64,000 bases of DNA, taken from the NCBI RefSeq assembly GCF_002836945.1, contig NZ_NIJM01000006.1, positions 1 to 64,000 of the forward strand. The letters run 5' to 3'. This document shows, in pieces, positions 40,007 through 49,031 of this stretch. How positions within the stretch are numbered: the first letter of the stretch is position 1; every line of letters begins with the position of its first letter. The translations under genes were made by a program, and so were the position numbers. A model generated the notes under the pieces. That model had not been told where the DNA came from and made no database searches. It worked only from the letters and a program-made list of their open reading frames with translations. Source of the stretch: Shewanella chilikensis. GTDB taxonomy: Bacteria; Pseudomonadota; Gammaproteobacteria; Enterobacterales; Shewanellaceae.

Positions 40007-40406
40007 AATCAGCTGGGACTGGGCCCTTGGGCTTCCTTTCTCGCCTGTCTGCCATGGTTGCAAACTTCCACAATACTGAGCGTCAGGCTGTTATTTCAGT
40101 AACAGGTGAAGCAGATTACCAGTGCCTGTTGCTCGATACAATCATCTGGGACTGAAAATCCTGCTTTTGTTTTAAAGCACTTACTTGCAAATGAGTCCCG
40201 AATGGCTTGTTGTTGATTTGTTTTTAAATTGATATAAATTGGTTGTTTTGGTTTTTTGTGCTGTAAAAATGGATATCTGATACCTATTTATCCCTAATCC
40301 CCAGTGGTCTGTTGCAGCTTATATTGCAGCTTATGTTACAACCTGGGTATCTGCCTTTAGGGCAACTGGATGAACTGGCATCAGCAACAGAAATGGAGAG
40401 TGTCAG
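40007..40406. other. Divergent control region between pfaR and a small plus-strand gene
   Basis: 400 bp without a gene. It is A/T-rich around 40200-40270 and should hold the promoter for the pfa operon on minus. A direct repeat of TTGCAGCTTAT occurs at 40312-40322 and 40324-40334. No promoter could be assigned with confidence. Confidence 0.5.
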
Positions 40407-40691
40407 GTGTATTTAACAAAAAATAATCTACTGGGAATGGCGAGTGCGACCTTGTTTACTGTACTCGGCGCCGGTTGCAGTGGTACCAGTGCCACTACCG
40501 CCGAGTTGTCGCCTGAGGACGCGGCCCGCCAACAAAGACTCGATGAACAGGGATACCGCTGCGACCGGGTTAGGGTTACCGGCAGCAATATTCCCAACCG
40601 CCGCTGTACAACCGCCCAGCAACGGGAAAGAGAGCGGGAAGAGGCGAGAGCCTATGTCGATAAAATGAATCAGCAAAACATGAACGATTAG
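40407..40691 (+). CDS. Small exported protein, possible lipoprotein
   Basis: A 94-residue protein I do not recognise by family. The N-terminus is a signal sequence (about 1-24) ending in [10 protein letters not shown]; the Cys could be lipidated, although the -3 position is Gly rather than the usual Leu. The remainder is charged, with two further cysteines and a Gln/Arg/Glu helix near the end. GTG start at 40407 with GGAGAG 6 bp upstream. It lies between pfaR and pfaE and ends in a strong terminator. A link to PUFA synthesis is not shown. Confidence 0.7.
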
Positions 40692-40700
40692 CACTTGAGA

Positions 40701-40747
40701 CCGAGGGGGAGCCCAAGGCAAAATAGCCTACTCCCCCTTGGTTTTTT
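40701..40747 (+). terminator. Intrinsic terminator between the small gene and pfaE
   Basis: An 11 bp stem CCGAGGGGGAG/CTCCCCCTTGG (one G-U pair) encloses a second small stem AGGC/GCCT and is followed by TTTTTT. It rules out a pfaE start codon upstream of about 40750. Confidence 0.85.
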
Positions 40748-40766
40748 GGAGCCTCCCATCAACGCC

Positions 40767-41507
40767 GTGCAACTCTTTTTGTATCCCTTACGCCAGAGTG
40801 AGCCTTTAAAACTCAAAGATCTGGCGCTGTGCCTGACACCGGCCGAGCGGGAAAAGTTTGCCCGAATAAGCCATAAAGAGGTACAACAACGAGCAATAAC
40901 AAGCCGCGCCTTGCTGAGAAAGACCCTGAGTACTCAAGCGCCGCTTGCAGCCCGCGAGTGGTGTTTCGATTATGGTCCCCAGGGTAAGCCGCGCCTTTGT
41001 GATGAGCAGTTTCAACAGACTCAGCTGCATTTTAACCTCAGTCACAGCGGTGATTGGCTGCTGTTGGCATTGCTGAAACATCCTTCTCCTGAGTTGCAAC
41101 TTGGAGTCGATATAGAGCGTTTACGGATGCGCACGGCTATCGATACTGTAATGCGCCACTATTTTGCGCCTTTTGAGCTGCAGCAATTACGAAATCTGGA
41201 TGATGCCACGCGGCGAGAGGCGTTTTTCGACCTCTGGGCCTTGAAAGAGTCTTATATCAAGGCGACAGGCAAAGGGTTGGCGCAGCCGCTCGATGGGTTT
41301 GCGTTTGACTTGAGCTCAGGGGAAGCCTGCTCGGCCGAGCGGCCAGCCGAGATTGTTTCGATGCGCCGTGGGCTTTTGCTAAAGCCTAAGGAAAACACCC
41401 AATGGCAGAGTTGGCTTGGCCATATGGAGCCGGGTTATCGATTGGCCCTGACGCTGTGGGCCCCTGCAGCCATCAACTGGCAACTGCACTGGCACCTTGG
41501 TCAGTAG
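40767..41507 (+). CDS. pfaE: PfaE, Sfp-type phosphopantetheinyl transferase
   Basis: PfaE activates the ACP domains of PfaA by adding phosphopantetheine and is essential for PUFA production. It is a Sfp-type enzyme of 246 residues from the GTG at 40767; the usual motifs GVDIERLRMR and FFDLWALKESYIKATGKGL are present. The frame is open further upstream to 40695, but that stretch is the preceding terminator, so it was left out; a TTG at 40746 is another candidate. It is encoded opposite to the pfa operon, a common arrangement in Shewanella. Confidence 0.92.
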   Translation: MQLFLYPLRQSEPLKLKDLALCLTPAEREKFARISHKEVQQRAITSRALLRKTLSTQAPLAAREWCFDYGPQGKPRLCDEQFQQTQLHFNLSHSGDWLLLALLKHPSPELQLGVDIERLRMRTAIDTVMRHYFAPFELQQLRNLDDATRREAFFDLWALKESYIKATGKGLAQPLDGFAFDLSSGEACSAERPAEIVSMRRGLLLKPKENTQWQSWLGHMEPGYRLALTLWAPAAINWQLHWHLGQ

Positions 41508-41539
41508 CATTCTGAAATGGGTTACCGGGCAGGAATGAA

Positions 41540-41561
41540 AAAGCGGCCTTAAAGCCGCTTT
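41540..41561. terminator. Bidirectional terminator between pfaE and queF
   Basis: A perfect 8 bp stem AAAGCGGC/GCCGCTTT with a CTTAAA loop has A-rich and T-rich flanks, so it can act for both convergent genes. Confidence 0.75.
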
Positions 41562-41569
41562 ATGTTCGA

Positions 41570-42427
41570 TTACTGTCTTGCCAGGCGTTGGCTTTCCGGC
41601 ACGTGCTCAAAGTCACTGCGGAACGGGTTGATGTCCAATCCGCCTCTGCGGGTGTAGCGGGCGTAGACGGTCAATTTACTGCAATGGCAGAAACGCTTCA
41701 GATCGGTGAATATCCGCTCCACACACTGCTCATGGAACTCGTTATGCTGGCGGAAAGAGATCAGATAACGCAGCAGTTTTTCCTTGTCTATCTTGGGGCC
41801 CTGGTAGCGGATCATCACGCTGCCCCAATCAGGCTGTGAGGTGATCAAACAGTTGGACTTAAGCAGGTTGGAGTTCAAGGTCTCGGCAACTATCTGCTTG
41901 TCGTCTGTACTGTCCTCGAGCCATTTGGGGTTGAACTCATAGTCGCTGACTTCAATATCCAGATCGTCAATGCAGTGCCCCGGCAGCTCAACAACTCTCT
42001 GGCTGTTGAAGTGCTTGGGCTCAATCACTCTGACTTTTACCTCGCCATTGGCACAGCGGCTCAGATCTTGGGTAAGGGTCTGCTCGACGGCTTCAGTACT
42101 GTCAAAGCGAGTTTGATTGAAACTGTTCAGATAGAGCTTGAAGGATTTGGACTCAATTAAATGCTCGCTGTTGAGATCCAGCTGGAACTCGGCGATGGCC
42201 ACCATGGGCTTGCCCTTGGCATTGAGCCAGGAGAGTTCATAGCCGGTCCAGATATCGGCGCCCTGAAACGGCAGAGGCGTACTCAGGTTGATTGCATCAC
42301 GGTTGAGTTTGCGGGGCACACCCTGCAACAGCTCTGGGGCGTAATGCTCTTGATAATCTGTCTGCTGACCCAGTGTCAGGCCAGATAAGGCTTCGGCGTT
42401 CCGGTAAGGGTCGTGATTCTGTGTCAT
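41570..42427 (-). CDS. queF: QueF, 7-cyano-7-deazaguanine reductase
   Basis: NADPH-dependent nitrile reductase that converts preQ0 to preQ1 in queuosine synthesis. It is the long (type II, unimodular pair) form: 285 residues from the ATG at 42427. Visible are the conserved [17 protein letters not shown] stretch, the catalytic Cys region [15 protein letters not shown] and the C-terminal [13 protein letters not shown] and [13 protein letters not shown]. An ATG 11 codons upstream overlaps a TATAAT-like -10 element and was not chosen. Divergent from syd, as in E. coli. Confidence 0.95.
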   Translation of the reverse strand: MTQNHDPYRNAEALSGLTLGQQTDYQEHYAPELLQGVPRKLNRDAINLSTPLPFQGADIWTGYELSWLNAKGKPMVAIAEFQLDLNSEHLIESKSFKLYLNSFNQTRFDSTEAVEQTLTQDLSRCANGEVKVRVIEPKHFNSQRVVELPGHCIDDLDIEVSDYEFNPKWLEDSTDDKQIVAETLNSNLLKSNCLITSQPDWGSVMIRYQGPKIDKEKLLRYLISFRQHNEFHEQCVERIFTDLKRFCHCSKLTVYARYTRRGGLDINPFRSDFEHVPESQRLARQ

Positions 42428-42486
42428 CAAGCGGGTTTCCGTGTCAAAATAGGCCACCATTATACCTGAATTTGGAAGTGCGATAA

Positions 42487-43128
42487 GTGTCTTGTGCCCA
42501 GGCGTTGGAGCAATTTCTCAGCCGTTATCATCAAAGTTACCAGTCGAGTCTGGGGGAAGGCCCCAGATGTTATGCCAGGGGAGAAGCCTCGCCCTGTGTG
42601 CTGCAGGAGGATGGTGAAGATCCGCAACTGTGGCAGACTATTCGCCGTGAGCAGCCAGGCAGTTTTGCCAATGTCAGTCATGCGCTGGAGTTGCCGCTGC
42701 ATGCCGATATCGACGAGTTTTATGGGCAGTTTTTTGCCGCGCATCTGTTGTTTGAAGCCGATTTCGGCGAAGGGGAACTATTGCAGCCCTGGAGTCAGGA
42801 TGATTTTGAGTTCCTGCAGCAGAATCTGATTGGGCACCTGATGATGAAACGCAAGCTCAAGCAGCCACCGACCTGGTTTATCGGCCTATTGGGGCAAGGT
42901 GATGAGATGATCTGCGTGGATAACGAAACCGGTGCTGTCTGGCGTGAGACCCCGGGTGAGCTCCCCTCAAAGAAGCTGGCAGATAGCCTGGAAGAGTTTC
43001 TTGTTATGCTGCGCCCCAGAGTGGCGCCGGCAGTTGAGCCTGTGGAGCCGACCATGGCGGATGTTGACCATCCCGGTCTCTGGGCGCGGATGAAGCTTAT
43101 GTGGCAACACCTGTTTTCCCGCCGCTGA
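42487..43128 (+). CDS. syd: Syd, SecY-interacting protein
   Basis: Cytosolic protein that binds SecY and monitors the assembled SecYEG translocon. The 213-residue product has the family features [20 protein letters not shown] and [21 protein letters not shown]; the C-terminal extension with Pro/Val-rich and [12 protein letters not shown] is species-specific. GTG start at 42487. In E. coli syd lies beside csrB and queF; here the CsrB-like RNA is 3.4 kb downstream. Confidence 0.92.
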   Translation: MSCAQALEQFLSRYHQSYQSSLGEGPRCYARGEASPCVLQEDGEDPQLWQTIRREQPGSFANVSHALELPLHADIDEFYGQFFAAHLLFEADFGEGELLQPWSQDDFEFLQQNLIGHLMMKRKLKQPPTWFIGLLGQGDEMICVDNETGAVWRETPGELPSKKLADSLEEFLVMLRPRVAPAVEPVEPTMADVDHPGLWARMKLMWQHLFSRR

Positions 43129-43186
43129 TAGCCGGGGTTGCCACAATCACTATTGATTGATGATCACTGCTATTGATGAACCTAGG

Positions 43187-43960
43187 CTATTGATGATCCC
43201 AGGAGAGGTTGGAGACTATCCGGCAGTTGTCACAGCGGAAATGAAACAGATCCAGCAACGGGCTGGGCTGGCGCCAGTCCGGGTTGCCGCAGCGGGGACA
43301 GGGACGGGCCAATTCGGCTTGCTTACTCTCTCCCCCGACCCGGTAAAGGTAGTAATAGGTAGGAATTTGGGTCAGATATTCGATGCGGCCACGCAAATCC
43401 CAGCCGCGGCGAAACAGATCGCTATCCGGGCTGGAAAGCTCCTCAAGTGCGGCAAACTCGGCCTTGGTTGCTGCGGCCATCTGCAGTTCATCACAGGCTT
43501 GCCACTCGGTTTGCCAACGGATCACCCGCTTGTGATCGCCGTTGAAGGTCGCGGGAATGCGGTAGAGTGGAATGGGTAGCAAGTTATCGCCGCTGCGCAG
43601 CGGCGAGCACATATGCACATAGCTGGTATAAAGCAGCTGCCAACTTGGGGGCTCCAGGGTGCTGACTTCGGAATTGATATCCTGACCTATGAGCTTTTCC
43701 TTGGGGGCCAGCAGTTTGGCCTCGGTTAACTGCTGCAACGCCTGTTTGGCCCAGGGACTGTTGTGCCTGTTGGCCAGACTGGTTTCTTCAGGTAGCAGTA
43801 GCCTGACTCTGAACTCTCCGTCCCTAAAGGCCACCGCAAATTCCCGTCCTAATACCTGACCGTTGGCCCGCCAGGCTTCAAGCAGAGTATTGATGGCTTT
43901 TTCTGCGGCGCTGATCGTGGTGTTGGCAAAGCATTCAAACCTGAGTTCGCAGACAAACAT
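43187..43960 (-). CDS. Zn-ribbon protein of the DUF2310 family
   Basis: A 257-residue protein of unknown function, conserved in Shewanella and Vibrio relatives. The C-terminal part has a zinc-ribbon cysteine pattern (CPRCGN and, 24 residues on, CDNC). The rest shows no catalytic motif I can name. Its ATG overlaps the stop of the upstream coiled-coil gene, so the two are translated together. Confidence 0.75.
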   Translation of the reverse strand: MFVCELRFECFANTTISAAEKAINTLLEAWRANGQVLGREFAVAFRDGEFRVRLLLPEETSLANRHNSPWAKQALQQLTEAKLLAPKEKLIGQDINSEVSTLEPPSWQLLYTSYVHMCSPLRSGDNLLPIPLYRIPATFNGDHKRVIRWQTEWQACDELQMAAATKAEFAALEELSSPDSDLFRRGWDLRGRIEYLTQIPTYYYLYRVGGESKQAELARPCPRCGNPDWRQPSPLLDLFHFRCDNCRIVSNLSWDHQ

Positions 43961-44298
43961 TATTGCTGGCCCTCAAGCTTGGCGAGCCTTTGTTGTAAGG
44001 CCGCGAATTCTTGTTTCAGTTGCTGCTGTTCCTGGCGTAGCTGGCTGATCTCCTGCTGGAGGACTTCTACTGTGGGGACAGGTTTCTGTGGTGCAGCTTC
44101 ATCCTGCCGAGGTTCGCTTTGAGTTAGTTTTTCCCGTTCACTCTCCGGAAGGGATTTGAAGCGCTGCAGACCTTCAACCAGCAGTGGCATTGGTAACTTG
44201 TTGCTGAGTCTTGCCTTAATCAGTGCCAGAGAGGGAGTATGGCCGCTTTGGGCTACTGCCGCCGCAGCGGCCATGACCTGTTCCAGTGGAGTGGACAT
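43960..44298 (-). CDS. Small protein with a C-terminal coiled coil
   Basis: A 112-residue protein, family not recognised. The N-terminal half (MSTPLEQVMAAAAAVAQSGHTPSLALIKARL) looks like a small helical, possibly DNA-binding module similar in outline to KfrA N-terminal domains. The C-terminal third is a heptad-rich coiled coil (EISQLRQEQQQLKQEFAALQQRL). The ATG at 44298 was preferred over a GTG 18 bp upstream. It is coupled to the DUF2310 gene by an overlapping stop/start. Confidence 0.65.
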   Translation of the reverse strand: MSTPLEQVMAAAAAVAQSGHTPSLALIKARLSNKLPMPLLVEGLQRFKSLPESEREKLTQSEPRQDEAAPQKPVPTVEVLQQEISQLRQEQQQLKQEFAALQQRLAKLEGQQ

Positions 44299-44464
44299 CT
44301 TGGTAAAAAACCTCACTTTTTCGCCAATAGCTACATAGTGCAGCAGTTATTTGTTTTTATCTTTTTGATATTTATCAGTTTATTTGTTGGCCTGCATGTT
44401 GCATAGCGCTTGCTGTATTTACTTAACAAAAATTAACATTTGATAAATATAACAAGGAGTGACA

Positions 44465-44830
44465 ATGAACAAGTTATTACTGCCACTGATGGGGATAGCA
44501 AGCTTAGGGCTTAGTGCTTGTGTGGTCAATGTCGGCGATCACGAAGCCAACTGGGATGAAAAGGAGTCCTGGCAGCTGCAGCAACAGCAAAATCAGCAAC
44601 AACTGGCCAAGTTGACTCTGGGGATGGATCAGCAACAGGTGCAGCATCTCATGGGGCAGGCCGACTTCAATGAAGCCTTTCTCTCCAATGAGCAGCAAGT
44701 ACAGGTACTATTTTACCGTACCCGCCACAGACACAGTGATGGCAAGACCACCAAGGATGAATGCACCCCCTTGGTGTTTCGCGATCAACAACTGATTGGC
44801 TGGGGCGATAAGGCCTACGCGCAGCTGTAA
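44465..44830 (+). CDS. DUF3192-type lipoprotein
   Basis: A 121-residue predicted lipoprotein: signal sequence MNKLLLPLMGIASLGLSAC with lipobox LSAC (Cys19). The mature part has a Gln-rich helix followed by LTLGMDQQQVQHLMGQADF and FYRTRHRHSDGKTTKDECTPLVF, which fits the DUF3192/SmpA-like fold. AAGGAG lies 5 bp before the ATG at 44465. Probable envelope protein, function unknown. Confidence 0.8.
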   Translation: MNKLLLPLMGIASLGLSACVVNVGDHEANWDEKESWQLQQQQNQQQLAKLTLGMDQQQVQHLMGQADFNEAFLSNEQQVQVLFYRTRHRHSDGKTTKDECTPLVFRDQQLIGWGDKAYAQL

Positions 44831-44852
44831 TTCACACTCATCCCAATTTCAA

Positions 44853-45083
44853 TCAACTCCTGAGCTGGGCGTCCAAATGGTCTATGGTGTCTGACCATTG
44901 GGCGTCCTCGGCCAGAGCCTCTGTTAAAAAAGTGCGCTGAGCTTCATTCCAGAATGGTGCATCCACCAGTTTGACTCCCTCGGGGATAGAATGTGTGCCG
45001 ATAAAACCTTCTATCGCCTCGCTGCTGCTGGGGAGTCCCAATTGCTCAAATAAATGGGCCAAGTCTGTGTGGGTGGTATCCAT
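44853..45083 (-). CDS. DUF2789 family small protein
   Basis: A 76-residue cytosolic protein: MDTTHTDLAHLFEQLGLPSS, then the conserved IEGFIGTHSIPEGVKLVDAPFWNEAQRTFLTEAL. The family is widespread in gammaproteobacteria with unknown function. The start at 45083 is supported by GGAGG 7 bp upstream; the frame extends further but without homology. Confidence 0.85.
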   Translation of the reverse strand: MDTTHTDLAHLFEQLGLPSSSEAIEGFIGTHSIPEGVKLVDAPFWNEAQRTFLTEALAEDAQWSDTIDHLDAQLRS

Positions 45084-45347
45084 ATTCTGACCTCCAGAAG
45101 TCCTGGCATATCTTGCCAAGGTGATGGGTGAACAAGCCTTCATAAAACAGATAGTAAGCTTTATTCCTTCCCTTTAGCTTATACCAATCGAACCGCAGAT
45201 CCATTGCTTTAAATCGGCAGAGCTTATTATCTCTATGGGAATGGTGCCCACGGCAGTAGTCGAACGGCTTGACAAGCAAAAGATTGTACTTTGATCCAAA
45301 ATTGTTAAATTGGAAATTACCCTTTTGGCTGACAAGGACAACAACAA

Positions 45348-45998
45348 ATGGAAACCCAGACTCCCGATTCCCTGCGTGCTGTTTACCTGACGGCGGAAGA
45401 TTTGCGCCTGGCCGCATCAATTCTCTATAACGCCTATCACTATGATGCGTTTTTTCAGCAGACCTTGCCGGCCGCCAATGCCGCCGAATATGAACAAAAG
45501 CTCAGAGCCGCAATTCGTGAAGAGCTCAATGAGCTTTGGCAACAGGAGCAGCCCCTTATTGGGTTGTTCGATGATGAGCGCTTGATTGGGGTTGCCTGCG
45601 TGGTGACCTCATCACTTCCCCAGGGGGAGGGGCGCTATTGGCATTGGCGTTTGAAAATGCTGCTGGGGACAGGTTGGCAATCGACGCAGAAGTTGATGCA
45701 GAAGGAGAATTCAATTCTGGAGCACCTGCCGGCTACTGAATACGGCATTATACAGTTCATTGCAGTAGCTTTAACCGAGCAGCGCAAAGGTTATGGCAAG
45801 TTGCTCGTCCAGGCGGTATTGGGTTGGTGTGATGAGCAGCCGGAGCTGGAAGGGGTTGGAGTCTTTGTGACTGAGGATGGCCATTCTCATCTGTTCCGAG
45901 AGCAAGGCTTTGTACCCGTGGTTGAGCTGAATATCGGGCAGTTAACCGGAGAGTTGCTCTTTTACCACAGTCATACTGATGATGACGTCTACCAATAA
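45348..45998 (+). CDS. GNAT-family N-acetyltransferase
   Basis: A 216-residue acetyltransferase. The acetyl-CoA-binding motif A is clear: IIQFIAVALTEQRKGYGKLLVQAVLGWCDE (about residues 130-158) with the QRKGYGK loop. The later EDGHSHLFREQGFVPV fits the end of the GNAT fold. The substrate is unknown. It is followed 12 bp later by a Mpo1-like membrane protein, probably cotranscribed. Confidence 0.85.
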   Translation: METQTPDSLRAVYLTAEDLRLAASILYNAYHYDAFFQQTLPAANAAEYEQKLRAAIREELNELWQQEQPLIGLFDDERLIGVACVVTSSLPQGEGRYWHWRLKMLLGTGWQSTQKLMQKENSILEHLPATEYGIIQFIAVALTEQRKGYGKLLVQAVLGWCDEQPELEGVGVFVTEDGHSHLFREQGFVPVVELNIGQLTGELLFYHSHTDDDVYQ

Positions 45999-46010
45999 CA
46001 GGAGTTAAGC

Positions 46011-46316
46011 ATGGAGCAAAAGTACAAGAGTTTTGCTGAGTTTTATCCTTTCTACCTGTCACAGCATTCCGATCCCGTATGCCGAGGTTTGCATTATCTA
46101 GGTTCGATACTGGTATTGCTTCTTCTGTTATTCAGCCTGCTTAGTGGACAATTTGTATGGCTCTTGGCTCTGCCTGTGGTGGGTTATGGCTTTGCCTGGA
46201 TTGGTCACTTTGGTTTTGAACACAATAAGCCGGCGACCTTTCAATACCCAGTCTATAGCTTGATGGCTGACTGGGTCATGTTGGCCCAATTTGTCAGTGG
46301 CAAACGTCGTTTCTGA
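46011..46316 (+). CDS. Mpo1-like (DUF962) membrane protein
   Basis: A 101-residue membrane protein with two adjacent hydrophobic segments (about 28-45 and 48-66). It has the conserved histidine-bearing motif FAWIGHFGFEHNKPATFQYPVYSLMAD of the Mpo1/DUF962 family. Yeast Mpo1 is an iron-dependent dioxygenase that shortens 2-hydroxy fatty acids. Bacterial roles are unproven, so a lipid function is only an inference. Confidence 0.8.
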   Translation: MEQKYKSFAEFYPFYLSQHSDPVCRGLHYLGSILVLLLLLFSLLSGQFVWLLALPVVGYGFAWIGHFGFEHNKPATFQYPVYSLMADWVMLAQFVSGKRRF

Positions 46317-46343
46317 GTGTTTTTGGTTATTTACCAGTACCAA

Positions 46344-46361
46344 TGTGAGATATGTCTCACA
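46344..46361 (+). promoter_or_regulatory. GacA/UvrY-type palindrome upstream of the CsrB-like RNA
   Basis: An 18 bp site with arms TGTGAGA and TCTCACA around TATG matches the GacA/UvrY upstream activating sequence of csrB and rsm RNAs (TGTAAG/TGTGAG-N6-CTTACA/CTCACA). It lies about 140-155 bp before the putative RNA start, a distance like that in E. coli csrB. Confidence 0.7.
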
Positions 46362-46465
46362 AAGCTGTGCGATAAACATAAGACTTATTAGCTGTTCTTA
46401 CTGGCGAATAATTAAATGTTGTTAATAAACAAGTGATTAGAATTTTATTAGCGACTGCTGAATAT

Positions 46466-46491
46466 TTGTCATTCCTAGCCTGTTCTAAAAT
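46466..46491 (+). promoter_or_regulatory. Putative promoter of the CsrB-like RNA
   Basis: A -10 like TAAAAT lies at 46486-46491. TTGTCA at 46466-46471 is only 14 bp away, shorter than usual, so the -35 is uncertain. Transcription would begin near 46498. Confidence 0.35.
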
Positions 46492-46497
46492 CGACCA

Positions 46498-47247
46498 TCT
46501 CAAAGAGGGGGCCTTGGGTACACTTAAGTTGTGGTCAGGGCAGGATGCTTTGACAGAGCTTCCAAGGAAAGGAGCTGAAGTTACAAGCTTCAAGGAAGAG
46601 GGAGCCTCAAGGAAGAGGGAGTTGCAAGGAAAGCAACGCCAAGGAGTTTAAGGAGGCAGCCAGGGCAAGTGTCAGGATGACGCGTTTTGGAAAGGCTTAT
46701 GCAAGGACGAGCTGCAAGGATGAGCTGCAAGGAAGCCTGCTAAATGGATTTTAATCATGGATGACAATCAAGACAGGACGTCTTGAAACCATTGCAGGGA
46801 AGTTCAAGCCAAGGAAACGGCTCGCAGGGAAAGCGGTATCCAGGATGGATACACAAGAGATTTTTCCGGTAATAAGGAAATTGCCGCGCCAGGAAAGGCC
46901 ATTTGAGACAGGAAGGTCTGCTAAGGAAAGCGTTCAGGACGAAGTAGAGGACAGGCTCAGGGATGCCAGCCTTTGGGTTAAGGGAAAACCCAACTCATGG
47001 ACGACAACAAGCTCGTGGATGGGCAAACATGGAAGATGAGTGCCAGGAGGCCACAAGGAGGCTCAAGGGAATTGAGCAGATACCAGGATGGTTGTCAGCA
47101 AGGATGAAAAGATAGCTTGGAAGCTGTCATCACTGAGACAAGGTGTCCACAGGAAGAAATTCATACGCATGGAAGGTGCAGGGAGCACAACTCAGCGGGA
47201 TGGCTGACAGCAGTAAATAGGGCGCGTCTTAGGACGCGCCTTTTCTT
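46498..47247 (+). ncRNA. csrB: Long CsrB-like RNA (CsrA-sequestering)
   Basis: About 750 nt with no supported protein gene but about 44 GGA trinucleotides on plus, most as AAGGA or CAGGA, the CsrA target. Many sit in small hairpin loops: TTGC-AAGGAAA-GCAA (46622), AAGAC-AGGA-CGTCTT (46770), TATCC-AGGAT-GGATA (46837), AGAC-AGGAAG-GTCT (46907), GCTCAA-GGGAA-TTGAGC (47061), ACC-AGGAT-GGT (47082). A strong terminator ends it. CsrB titrates CsrA, controlling carbon flow, motility and biofilm. E. coli CsrB is 369 nt and lies beside syd; this one is about twice as long. The 5' end is approximate. Confidence 0.85.
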
Positions 47248-47250
47248 TGT
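47220..47250 (+). terminator. Terminator of the CsrB-like RNA
   Basis: An 8 bp G/C stem GGCGCGTC/GACGCGCC with a TTAG loop, extended by one G-U pair, is followed by TTTTCTTTGT. Confidence 0.9.
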
Positions 47251-47926
47251 GTGCCGGGCATGGCGCGCAGCCTGTTAAGTTGATGCTGGTAGGATGCCAT
47301 TGTAAGCTCGCTGTAAGCCCGGTCAGGGGCGTCATTTGCTGCACAGTGAGGGCGCGCATCTTGAGGTGGGAACGGAATAATGTGGAAAATAGCTCATAGA
47401 ACTGACGAACAGGAATTGAATAGATCTACCTGCAATGGTTGAAATAAGTGGATTAAAGTTCTGCATTGAATCGTCACCAATCACCCAGTCACTTCAGCCG
47501 CTCTTTCAGTGGAATGAAATGGCATTTACACCATCTTTTGTACTGTTTGAAATCCGGATGAAGGGATGAATTCTCACGCTTCGTGAGATAACAGCATTTT
47601 TTCATCTGTTTTCCCTTGACGAGAAGGTACAACAAACATTGGATAAAGAAACCTTCAAGCATGGTGGATTGTTACTTTTTGTCATCCTAACTATTTGATG
47701 ATTTGGCGATTTTGCTGTTTACGACAAGTGAGCCAAGCTTGGCATTCAAACTTAGACAAAGCACACATGGAAACCGTTTGCTGTTTCCTTGGCAATAAAG
47801 ATGAAAATTTTTCCGGTTTCGCCCTTGATCTCCCGCTTCAGTCTCGGCATAGTGTAATGCCGTAATGGTGCACCGCTACGATGGTGCGGTTAAGCAAGTC
47901 GCGCAAATTAATTTCAGGTGATCAGA
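47251..47926. other. Gene-free stretch before aroF
   Basis: About 675 bp between the CsrB-like RNA terminator and aroF without a credible gene on either strand. It should contain the aroF promoter. I looked for TyrR boxes (TGTAAA-N6-TTTACA) and found no good match, and few GGA motifs occur here. Confidence 0.5.
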
Positions 47927-49018
47927 ATGCAGTCCAGTAATATAGAGAATGTGCACATCAGTGCCGAACAAGTCCTCATAACTCCCGAAGAACTCAAGCA
48001 GCAGTTGCCACTTTCTGATCACGGTTATCGCTATATTCTCAGTGCCCGCAAGACAGTTTCCGACATAGTTCACAAGCGTGACAACCGGGTGTTGGTCGTC
48101 ACCGGCCCTTGCTCTATTCACGATATTGAGTCGGCCAAGGAATATGCCCTCAAACTGAAAAAGCTCCATGACGAGCTCAAGGATCAGTTTTTTATCCTGA
48201 TGCGGGTCTACTTTGAAAAACCTCGAACCACAGTGGGCTGGAAAGGGATGATCAATGATCCCGATATGGATGAGTCCTTCAATATTGAAAAAGGGTTGCG
48301 GATGGCGCGGGAGTTGATGTTGTTTCTGGCCGAACTCGAGTTGCCGGTTGCCACCGAAGCGCTGGATCCCATCAGTCCGCAATATATTTCCGAACTGGTG
48401 ACCTGGTCAGCCATAGGCGCCAGAACCACAGAATCACAAACCCACAGGGAGATGGCCTCCGGGCTTTCCATGCCGGTAGGGTTCAAGAATGGCACGGATG
48501 GCAATCTGGGGGTGGCCATTAACGCCCTCAAGTCGGCGGCCAGCAGTCACAGATTCATGGGGATCAATCAACAAGGGCAGGTGGCTTTGCTGCAAACCGC
48601 CGGTAACCCGGATGGGCATGTGATCCTGCGAGGTGGGGCGGGCCCCAACTATGATGCCGATTCGGTGGCCGAGTGTGAACGGCAGCTGCATGATGCCGGG
48701 CTCAATGCCAGACTGATTATCGACTGTAGTCATGGCAACTCCAACAAAGATCATCGGCGGCAACTGCCTGTGTGCCGGGATGTATTTGACCAGATAGCGG
48801 CGGGCAATCGCTCCATCATAGGTTTGATGTTGGAAAGCCATCTGTTTGCCGGTAGTCAGGCCTGTGACAAGCCGCTTGCCGAGCTTGACTATGGGGTTTC
48901 GGTCACTGATGCCTGCATAGATTGGCAGGATACGGAGCAACTGCTCAGGCAAGGGGCGGCGCAACTGAGTTCTATTTTACCCACTCGCTTTGATATGCTC
49001 AGGGTGGCAAATGGCTGA
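47927..49018 (+). CDS. aroF: AroF-type DAHP synthase (type I)
   Basis: 3-deoxy-D-arabino-heptulosonate 7-phosphate synthase, the entry step of the shikimate pathway. The 363-residue protein has the type Ia signature [18 protein letters not shown] (metal Cys), [26 protein letters not shown] and [13 protein letters not shown]. The coupling to tyrA suggests the tyrosine-sensitive AroF isozyme, as in the E. coli aroF-tyrA operon; this is inferred from context. The ATG at 47927 has AGGTGA upstream; a GTG at 47918 is an alternative. Confidence 0.93.
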   Translation: MQSSNIENVHISAEQVLITPEELKQQLPLSDHGYRYILSARKTVSDIVHKRDNRVLVVTGPCSIHDIESAKEYALKLKKLHDELKDQFFILMRVYFEKPRTTVGWKGMINDPDMDESFNIEKGLRMARELMLFLAELELPVATEALDPISPQYISELVTWSAIGARTTESQTHREMASGLSMPVGFKNGTDGNLGVAINALKSAASSHRFMGINQQGQVALLQTAGNPDGHVILRGGAGPNYDADSVAECERQLHDAGLNARLIIDCSHGNSNKDHRRQLPVCRDVFDQIAAGNRSIIGLMLESHLFAGSQACDKPLAELDYGVSVTDACIDWQDTEQLLRQGAAQLSSILPTRFDMLRVANG

Positions 49019-49031
49019 CGGAAGATTTGAG

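Noticed and set aside
40007..40063. Upstream TTG start for PfaR
   Set aside because: The 19 extra residues are not like PfaR N-termini; the ATG at 40006 begins a typical basic lead before the helix-turn-helix.
46433..46651. Open frame of 72 codons upstream of aroF
   Set aside because: It lies in the promoter and 5' part of the CsrB-like RNA; the amino acid sequence reflects GGA-rich RNA and has no family features.
46761..47039. Open frame of 92 codons, Lys/Arg-rich
   Set aside because: Composition is dictated by AAGGA/CAGGA repeats of the CsrB-like RNA; no Shine-Dalgarno or recognisable domain.
47251..47926. Second Csr-type RNA or TyrR boxes before aroF
   Set aside because: GGA motifs are sparse and no TGTAAA-N6-TTTACA element was found.
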